Shown here: positions 1 to 4,661 of the stretch, one piece after another
How the letters are laid out: the number at the start of each line of letters is the position of its first letter
How positions within the stretch are numbered: the first letter of the stretch is position 1
Assembly (NCBI GenBank): GCA_030038955.1
Contig: JASHQV010000289.1
Span: 1 to 8,552 of the forward strand
Direction of reading: 5' to 3'
Length of the DNA: 8,552 nt
Origin: Solirubrobacteraceae bacterium
Lineage (GTDB): Bacteria > Actinomycetota > Thermoleophilia > Solirubrobacterales > Solirubrobacteraceae
Notes under the pieces: generated by a model
What the model was told of the DNA's origin: nothing
The model's input: only the letters and a program-made list of their open reading frames with translations
Database searches by the model: none
Translations under genes and position numbers: made by a program

Positions 1-267
1 GACGAGCTGATGTTCCAGACCGGGATCATGAGCTACACGGGCAAGGTCGAGATCGCTCGGCACGGCTTCCAGTCGGTGACGCTCTCGCTCGCCCAGGACT
101 ATCAGCGGTTCAAGCGGATCTGTGCCCGGCACGGGATCGAGATCTCGGCCACGCGGGTGCGCAAGGTCGTCGATCACTTCGGGTCGGAGCCCGAGCGGAC
201 GGCCGCTTGGCGGAAGATCCTGGAGCAGACGACCTCGACGCTGCTGCGCCAGTCGGCGGACAGCTAA
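1..267 (+). CDS. 3' end of an unrecognised gene (hypothetical protein, truncated at window start)
   Basis: The frame is open from the first base (Asp-Glu-Leu before the first Met at 10) and closes at TAA 265-267, so this is the last 88 codons of a gene that begins upstream of the window. The visible part is soluble and mixed in charge. A stretch rich in beta-formers (VEIARHGFQSVTLSL) is followed by charged, helix-prone sequence (YQRFKRICARHGIEI, then TRVRKVVDHF and AAWRKILEQ). There is no membrane segment and no metal or nucleotide motif. I do not recognise the family and give no function. GC-rich third positions and the palindromic terminator just after the stop support a genuine gene end. 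It converges on the small gene at 341-526. Confidence 0.6.
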   Translation, partial: DELMFQTGIMSYTGKVEIARHGFQSVTLSLAQDYQRFKRICARHGIEISATRVRKVVDHFGSEPERTAAWRKILEQTTSTLLRQSADS

Positions 268-288
268 TCGATCCGGCGGGCACACACA

Positions 289-312
289 GGGGCCCGGCTG
301 CAGCCGGGCCCC
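289..312. terminator. 24-bp perfect palindrome, probable bidirectional terminator between convergent genes
   Basis: The arms GGGGCCCGGCTG and CAGCCGGGCCCC are exactly complementary and abut at a central CTGCAG. In RNA the innermost bases would open into a small loop on a very GC-rich stem. It lies 21 bp after the stop of the left gene and 28 bp past the end of the convergent gene at 341-526, where a shared terminator is expected. Neither side has a U-tract, so it is not a classical intrinsic terminator. Strong hairpins without U-runs are common at gene ends in high-GC actinobacteria. Confidence 0.6.
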
Positions 313-340
313 GGGTAGAACAGAAAAGCCGGGAGAAGCG

Positions 341-526
341 CTACGCGGTCGCCACCCGGATCGTTGCCACATCCATCGACGTCTCGCTGAGACTCGACAG
401 GAAGAGGGTCTTGTCGATCTTCCCGTTGAAGATCGGGACGCCCCATTCCAGGCACTTCGCGATCACATCCTGCCGGTCGAGACCTGATTCGCAGGCGAGC
501 TCAGTGGGCGTCAGGTGATTGGCCAT
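341..526 (-). CDS. Small 61-residue protein with a helix-turn-helix-like N-terminal half
   Basis: A 61-residue minus-strand protein with ATG at 526-524 and TAG at 343-341. The start is well supported: AAAGGAGG lies about nine bases upstream, one of the best ribosome sites in the window, and a plausible promoter sits farther upstream (567-595). The N-terminal half (residues 6-47) reads LTPTELACESGLDRQDVIAKC then a short 'GVPIF' turn and NGKIDKTLFLSSL. This alternation of two short helices, a turn and a possible recognition or wing element resembles small DNA-binding folds (excisionase/MerR-like, or the IF-2 N-terminal helix bundle). Residues 48-61 look flexible. Cys12 and Cys25 are not arranged as a zinc site. 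No family assignment is made and the DNA-binding role is inference. The gene converges on the left gene and is divergent from the sigma factor gene. Confidence 0.72.
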   Translation of the reverse strand: MANHLTPTELACESGLDRQDVIAKCLEWGVPIFNGKIDKTLFLSSLSETSMDVATIRVATA

Positions 527-566
527 CGGGTCCTCTTCCTCCTTTGCCGCTGACTACACACGCACA

Positions 567-595
567 AGTATTGCGCGGCGCGGGGATGGGCTCAA
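567..595 (-). promoter_or_regulatory. Candidate sigma-70-type promoter for the 61-residue protein gene
   Basis: On the minus strand TTGAGC (595-590) and AATACT (572-567) are separated by 17 bp, a good vegetative -35/-10 pair. It points at the gene at 341-526 and would leave a leader of roughly 30 to 35 bases carrying the AAAGGAGG site. No mapped start site is available. Confidence 0.45.
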
Positions 596-637
596 CGGAT
601 ATTTACGTTTTGTTAGGAATCGACGCTCACTTCTCAC

Positions 638-667
638 TTGGCATCCCTCCCCAGTGAACGGTAGAGT
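638..667 (+). promoter_or_regulatory. Candidate promoter for the sigma factor gene
   Basis: TTGGCA (638-643) and TAGAGT (662-667) are separated by 18 bp on the plus strand, ending 50 bp before the ATG at 718. The intergenic region (527-717) serves two divergent genes, and AT-rich sequence around 598-618 lies between the two promoters. An autoregulated ECF promoter could look different, so this is only a candidate. Confidence 0.35.
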
Positions 668-717
668 TCGGCGGAGCAGATCCAGGTAGGGGAACTAGCA
701 GACAGAGGGAAGCCGAG

Positions 718-2214
718 ATGGAAGCGTCCAGCGTGCTGTGCGCCGCGTCGAGCGATCGGCAACTGGTGGACGCTGCGCGCGACGGCGACGACCGCGCGTT
801 CGAGCAGCTATACGAGCGCTACTACCCCCGGATCAACGCGTTCGTGGCGCGGCTGGCGCACGATCGCGATCGCGCCGAGGACCTCACTCAGGACGTGTTC
901 ATCTCGGCCTTGCACCGGCTGCGCGCGACCGAACAGGCGATCGCCTTCCGGCCCTGGATCTACGAGATCGCCCGCAACGCCTGCATCGATGAGTACCGGC
1001 GCAGCCGCCGGACACGGGAGGTCCCGCTCGAGCGCGACGGCGCCGATGGCTGGCTGGCACACCCGGCCGGTGGTCCCTCGCCGGACGTGGCAGCGGAGCG
1101 CAAGCAGCAGCTGGAGGACCTTTGTGGCGCCTTCCGCGGGCTGTCCGAACGCCACCACCGGATCATCGTGCTGCGCGAGCTCGAGGGCATGTCCTACAGG
1201 CAGATCGGCGAGCAGCTGGGCATCTCCAAGGTGGTGGTGGAGAGCACCCTGTTCCGGGCCCGGCGCCGTCTCACCGAGGAGTACGAGGACCTCACCAGCG
1301 GGCGCCGCTGCGAGCGCGTGCGTCAGATCCTGGAGACGGGCCGCGAGCGGCCGCCCCGACGACTGGGGCTGCGCGACCGGCGGGCGGTGAGCAATCACGT
1401 GCAGCACTGCGTGTCCTGCCGCAAGGAGGCGATCGCGGCCGGGTTCGGCTTTCTTCCCGGCTCCGAGCGGCCCACGCAGCGGGCTGCGGCCGCGATCCTG
1501 CCGATTCCCGCGCTGTCAGTGGACGGCCTGCTGCGGATCCTGCGGCGCGGGCGTGCGGCCGCCGCCGCGGCGGTCCGCAGCGTCCACCAGAGCGCGGTCA
1601 CGGCGGCCTCGCCAGTCACCGGGCTGGCCCAGTCCGTGGCCTCGGCCGACTGCTGCGGCAGGATTGCGGCGACGGCGCTGGTGGTCGTCGCCGCGGGCGT
1701 CGGCGGCGGCCTGCTGAGTCAGACTTCACCCGCCCACGCGGGCGCTCGAGGCGAGCCGGCGATCGTGCGAACCGGCCCCGGAGGCCGGTCGGACGCCGCC
1801 GCCTCCGCGACCGCCGCGCTGATCCTTCGTCGGCAGCCGAGGTCGCAGCGCCAGCTGACCGGTCGCGACCGCGGAGGCACAGCCGCGAGGAGGGCAGCGA
1901 AGCCCCTCCCAGCGGGCGCCATCGCCGCCGCTCCGGACGCGGGCGCTGCCTCGCCGACGACTCGCTCTGCGGCGACAGGCCAGGGCTCGAACCCGCTGCC
2001 GCCGCTGAGCTCCGGCTCGGGCGGCGCTTCCGGTGCCGGTCGAATCGTCCCCGCGGGCGGCGCGACCGGGGCGGCGTCGAAGCTGCTGCAGCCGACGCTC
2101 GGCGGCTCAGGCGTATCCACCGCCGGCGGTGCCGCCGCAGCCGCCGGAGCCGCCGGAGCCGCCGCGCAGGCGGCCACAACCCTGACCACGCCCACCGGCC
2201 CCGCGGCGCCCTGA
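718..2214 (+). CDS. ECF-type sigma-70 factor with fused zinc-finger, membrane helix and low-complexity tail
   Basis: A 498-residue RNA polymerase sigma factor that would direct polymerase to a dedicated promoter set. Region 2 spans about residues 26-97: FEQLYERYYPRINAFVARL, then AEDLTQDVFISAL and RPWIYEIARNACIDEYRR. Region 4 spans about 134-186 with the helix-turn-helix MSYRQIGEQLGISKVVVEST. Next comes His227-x3-Cys231-x2-Cys234, the H-x3-C-x2-C pattern of zinc-binding anti-sigma domains. A single hydrophobic segment (about 313-333) is followed by about 165 residues of Ala/Gly/Thr/Pro-rich, probably extracytoplasmic tail. Typical ECF factors are about 160-220 residues, so more than half of this protein is extra. 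The likely reading is a sigma factor with a built-in anti-sigma-like, membrane-tethered control element. Start: ATG 718, with the modest GAGGGA about nine bases upstream. Two other frames are also open across the tail because of its GC-rich low complexity, so its exact C-terminus is less certain than the catalytic half. Confidence 0.9.
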   Translation: MEASSVLCAASSDRQLVDAARDGDDRAFEQLYERYYPRINAFVARLAHDRDRAEDLTQDVFISALHRLRATEQAIAFRPWIYEIARNACIDEYRRSRRTREVPLERDGADGWLAHPAGGPSPDVAAERKQQLEDLCGAFRGLSERHHRIIVLRELEGMSYRQIGEQLGISKVVVESTLFRARRRLTEEYEDLTSGRRCERVRQILETGRERPPRRLGLRDRRAVSNHVQHCVSCRKEAIAAGFGFLPGSERPTQRAAAAILPIPALSVDGLLRILRRGRAAAAAAVRSVHQSAVTAASPVTGLAQSVASADCCGRIAATALVVVAAGVGGGLLSQTSPAHAGARGEPAIVRTGPGGRSDAAASATAALILRRQPRSQRQLTGRDRGGTAARRAAKPLPAGAIAAAPDAGAASPTTRSAATGQGSNPLPPLSSGSGGASGAGRIVPAGGATGAASKLLQPTLGGSGVSTAGGAAAAAGAAGAAAQAATTLTTPTGPAAP

Positions 2215-2222
2215 TCCGTCTC

Positions 2223-2241
2223 GCGGCCGGCTAGTGGCCGC
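2223..2241 (+). terminator. Hairpin after the sigma factor gene
   Basis: GCGGCC (2223-2228) and GGCCGC (2236-2241) form a perfect 6-bp GC stem with a 7-base loop, nine bases after the sigma stop codon. There is no U-tract. It would separate the sigma transcript from the tRNA gene 44 bp further on. Support is positional only. Confidence 0.35.
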
Positions 2242-2284
2242 CACCCGGGCGAGTCGCCGAGCTGTGGAATACTGAGAGCGGTTT

Positions 2285-2358
2285 CGGGGCGTGGCGCAGC
2301 CTGGTAGCGCGCACCGTTCGGGTCGGTGAGGTCCCCGGTTCAAATCCGGGCGCCCCGA
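2285..2358 (+). tRNA. tRNA-Pro (anticodon CGG)
   Basis: The 74-base sequence folds into a complete cloverleaf. The acceptor stem CGGGGCG pairs with CGCCCCG, with discriminator A at 2358. The D stem is GCGC/GCGC. The anticodon stem CACCG/CGGTG holds the loop TTCGGGT, which gives anticodon CGG and reads codon CCG. The variable loop is five bases, and the T stem CCCGG/CCGGG holds TTCAAAT. The 3' CCA is not encoded, so it must be added enzymatically. The gene stands alone with its own terminator. Confidence 0.96.
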
Positions 2359-2363
2359 TAAAG

Positions 2364-2391
2364 AAAAGCCCCTGGAAATCCGGGGGTTTTT
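2364..2391 (+). terminator. Intrinsic terminator of the tRNA-Pro gene
   Basis: A 12-bp stem with a four-base AAAT loop: AAAAGCCCCTGG (2364-2375) pairs with 2380-2391, including two G-U type pairs, and ends in TTTTT. It starts five bases after the tRNA 3' end. Stem, loop and U-tract are all present, so this is a textbook Rho-independent terminator and the clearest in the window. Confidence 0.88.
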
Positions 2392-2410
2392 CGCTTCTAG
2401 ACCGGTACTC

Positions 2411-2432
2411 GTGGTTCCATTGTGGTTCCATT
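2411..2432. repeat. Tandem duplication of 11 bp downstream of the tRNA
   Basis: GTGGTTCCATT occurs twice back-to-back (2411-2421 and 2422-2432), identical in both copies. It is more AT-rich than its surroundings and lies 20 bp past the tRNA terminator. It may be replication slippage, a protein-binding repeat, or a scar next to a tRNA, the usual target of integrating elements. No integrase gene and no second copy of the tRNA 3' end is visible in the window. Confidence 0.6.
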
Positions 2433-2442
2433 TTGTGCAAGC

Positions 2443-2459
2443 GATGCGCTGAGCGCATC
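2443..2459. repeat. 17-bp perfect palindrome (odd centre) in the tRNA-kinase intergenic region
   Basis: GATGCGCT (2443-2450), a central G, and AGCGCATC (2452-2459) are exact inverted arms. There is no U-tract. Its position suggests an operator-like site or part of the transcript end of the minus-strand kinase gene, whose stop codon is about 95 bp away. The rest of 2460-2554 contains only short palindromes (GGCTAGCC, GCGGCCGC) and no gene that I can support. Confidence 0.5.
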
Positions 2460-2554
2460 CGTTACCTGGCGGTTCGGGCCTGCCCGGTGCGGTGCTGCTG
2501 AGATACAGGCAGTGATCGTGGACCGATGGCTAGCCAACGCTTGCGGCCGCGTCT

Positions 2555-3856
2555 TCACGGCAAGCGAGATCGGATTGTGGCGCCGTTCGAGTGTCCGAGG
2601 TCGGCCGACTTGTGGTCTGCCTGGCTGCCCGGCTGCACATCGGGTGGTGGGGTTCCGCTAGCGGCGGGAAAGTTGACTTGCATCTGGAGGCCGCCTTCGG
2701 CCCGAGGGCGGATCTCAAGGCCAGCTCCGTGGGCTGCCGCGATGTCGGCGACGATTGACAGGCCAAGGCCGAGACCATTTGGGCTGGCGGCCCGGTCGGG
2801 GGCGGCGCGTTGGAAAGGCTCAAGCAGACGGCTGACCTGGTCTGGTGGCACGGGCGGTCCGGTGTTGGTCACGGTGAGCGTTACTTCGGTGCTGCTGGCG
2901 GCGAGCCTGATCTGGACACTGCCACCGCCGTTGTTGTAACGGATGGCGTTGTCTACGAGGTTCGACACCATCCGGTGGATCAGGCGTGCGTCTCCGGACA
3001 CCTCGGCCTGATCCAGGGCGGCGTCCACCTGTAGCCCTCTTGCCGCCGCAGATGGCTCGTGAGCGGCGAGGGCGTCGTTGATGATGGCCGTGAGATCGAC
3101 GGGCTCTGGGTGGTCGAGGCCGCGTTGGCTGCGGGCCAGGATGAGGAGGGCGTCGATGAGCTGCGCGTGGTCCTTGCCCGCGTCGATCGCGTCCTGGCAG
3201 GCCGCGCGGAGCGAGTCGAGGGTGATGTTCGGGTCGGCCAGGGCTACTTGGAGGAGGGTCTGGCTGAGCATGAGTGGGGTACGCAGCTCGTGGGAGACGT
3301 TGGCGACGAACCGTCGTTGGGAGTCGAACGCCGCGTCGAGGCGGGCGAGGAGCCCGTCGATGGTGTCGCCGAGGTCCTTGAGCTCGTCATCGGGGCCGGT
3401 CAGTGCGAGCCGTTCGTGCAGGCTGCGCTCGGAGATCTGACGGGCGGTCGTGGTCATGACCCGGAGCGGTCGTAGCACGCGACCGGCGGCCAGCCAGCCG
3501 AGCAGCACAGATGCGCCGATCATGGCGATCAGGACGATGCACGAACCGACGATGAACTCGCCTGTGGTGAGGGCTATCGAGTGACCGACGGCCTCAATGT
3601 GCACCGTCGCGCTGCTGGGCGTGCCGACCCCGTGAGACGCCAGGCCGCCACCGGTCGATCCGTGAGCAGACTGACGGACCAAGAGATCGAGCGGCTTCGG
3701 ACGCTCGACCAAGACGATCAGGGCGTAGGTGACGAGGATGAGCGCGACGGCTGAAGGGAAGAAGAGACAGCAGTAGAGCGCGGTCAGGCGAAAGCGCGCG
3801 CTGCGCTGGCGCAGGTGGCGGCTGAGCGCCAGCGAGCGGAGCCGTTGGTGTCGCAT
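2555..3856 (-). CDS. Membrane-bound sensor histidine kinase of a two-component system
   Basis: A 433-residue inner-membrane kinase. TM1 is about residues 26-49, followed by a short (about 52-residue) extracytoplasmic segment, TM2 about 102-121 and a HAMP linker about 122-174. The phosphoacceptor H-box is SHELRTPL with His189. The N-box has Asn299 and Asn303 (MVSNLVDNAIRYN), the G1 region is NTGPPVPP and the G2 box GLGLGLSIV (about 361-369). These are the elements needed for ATP binding, autophosphorylation and phosphotransfer. The small external loop has no known ligand-binding fold, so the signal is unknown; it may sense the membrane or a partner protein. ATG 3856 is chosen, with GTG 3859 directly before it as an alternative. 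Only 6 bp separate it from the regulator stop and no good ribosome site is seen, so translation is probably coupled to the regulator gene. About 35 residues after the ATPase domain are polar and atypical. Confidence 0.93.
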   Translation of the reverse strand: MRHQRLRSLALSRHLRQRSARFRLTALYCCLFFPSAVALILVTYALIVLVERPKPLDLLVRQSAHGSTGGGLASHGVGTPSSATVHIEAVGHSIALTTGEFIVGSCIVLIAMIGASVLLGWLAAGRVLRPLRVMTTTARQISERSLHERLALTGPDDELKDLGDTIDGLLARLDAAFDSQRRFVANVSHELRTPLMLSQTLLQVALADPNITLDSLRAACQDAIDAGKDHAQLIDALLILARSQRGLDHPEPVDLTAIINDALAAHEPSAAARGLQVDAALDQAEVSGDARLIHRMVSNLVDNAIRYNNGGGSVQIRLAASSTEVTLTVTNTGPPVPPDQVSRLLEPFQRAAPDRAASPNGLGLGLSIVADIAAAHGAGLEIRPRAEGGLQMQVNFPAASGTPPPDVQPGSQADHKSADLGHSNGATIRSRLP

Positions 3857-3862
3857 CACGGT

Positions 3863-4522
3863 TCAGTGCGCGATCCGGTAGCCGGCCTTGGCAACGGTCT
3901 CGATGACCGGTGGATCGCCGAGCTTGGCGCGCAGGCGGCTGATGGTGGTCCTGACCGCTTGGCTGAACGGGTCGGCTGCCTCATCCCAGACTCGCTGGAG
4001 CAGCTCCTCTGCTGACACCACCACGCCAGGCTCGGCCAGCAGGACCTCCAGGATGGCGAACTCCTTGGGGTTGAGCGGCAAGGGTCGGCCGGCTCTGGTC
4101 GCGATCCGGCGGGATGGATCAAGCTGAAGGTCGCCGTGGCTGAGCGTCGGTGGCAACAAGGTGCCCGGGCGGCGAACGAGTGCACGGATGCGGGCCACGA
4201 GCTCGATGAAGTCACAGGGCTTGGGGAGATAGTCGTCCGCACCAATGCTGAGCCCCTCAACTCGGTCCTGCACCGCACCGGCGGCGGTCAGCATCAGCAC
4301 CCGGCTTGGTGACCCCTCAGCCGCGACCGTCCGGCAGACCTCATCGCCGTGCACGCCAGGGATGTCGCGGTCGAGCACCACCACGTCGTAGGCGGTGAGC
4401 GCGAGGTGGTCGAGGGCGTCCTGGCCGTCGAAGACGACATCGACGGCCATGCCGGCCTGCCGCAGACCGCTCGCCATCGTCATGGCCAGCTTGGCGTGAT
4501 CCTCGACTACCAGCACCCTCAT
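3863..4522 (-). CDS. OmpR-family response regulator (receiver plus winged helix)
   Basis: A 219-residue DNA-binding regulator. The receiver domain (1-115) has acidic residues Glu7/Asp8, phosphoacceptor Asp51 (VVVLDRDIPG), Thr79 and Lys101 (YLPKP). The C-terminal winged helix (about 128-217) contains LPLNPKEFAILEVLL, VSAEELLQRVWD, AVRTTISRLRAKL and VIETVAKAGYRI, the conserved OmpR/PhoB elements. ATG 4522 is chosen because MRVLVVEDH is the canonical receiver start and AAAGGAGA lies seven bases upstream; the frame is open further upstream, but that is divergent promoter DNA. It is the first gene of a two-gene operon with the kinase at 2555-3856, its presumed phosphodonor. The divergent protease gene at 4662 is the obvious candidate target, which is inference from position. 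Confidence 0.95.
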   Translation of the reverse strand: MRVLVVEDHAKLAMTMASGLRQAGMAVDVVFDGQDALDHLALTAYDVVVLDRDIPGVHGDEVCRTVAAEGSPSRVLMLTAAGAVQDRVEGLSIGADDYLPKPCDFIELVARIRALVRRPGTLLPPTLSHGDLQLDPSRRIATRAGRPLPLNPKEFAILEVLLAEPGVVVSAEELLQRVWDEAADPFSQAVRTTISRLRAKLGDPPVIETVAKAGYRIAH

Positions 4523-4661
4523 CACGTATCTCCTTTGTCCCAGCCAATTGATCGTAGGCGGTCTCCGGGGCGGGTCTGAGAGATCGAGAATGCCCGATCG
4601 GATGTTGCAAAACCATAACTGCATTGCGGTCCTGCAACAGCGGCCTTCGTACAACGCCACC
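4523..4661. promoter_or_regulatory. Divergent promoter region between the response regulator and the S53 lipoprotein
   Basis: A 139-bp spacer serving both directions. For the regulator, TACGAT on the minus strand (4556-4551) is a fair -10 and would give a leader of about 20 bases with the AAAGGAGA site; no convincing -35 is seen. For the lipoprotein, TACAAC (4650-4655) lies six bases before the ATG, with TTGCGG (4624-4629) at a long 20-bp spacing, which would make a leaderless message. CATAAC (4614-4619) is an alternative -10. Inverted arms GTTGCA (4604-4609) and TGCAAC (4633-4638), with CTGCA repeated at 4619 and 4632, mark a possible binding region for the regulator. All of this is pattern-based. 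Confidence 0.35.

Noticed and set aside
1122..2234. Long alternative plus frame and long minus frames over the sigma factor gene
   Set aside because: Arg-rich shadows. Sigma regions 2 and 4 and the zinc motif are all in the 718 frame.
2231..2458. Minus-strand frame containing GAPGFEPGTSPTRTVRA across the tRNA
   Set aside because: It is the antisense translation of the tRNA-Pro gene, a well-known spurious protein type. A stop lies directly upstream of its first ATG, and it is no integrase remnant.
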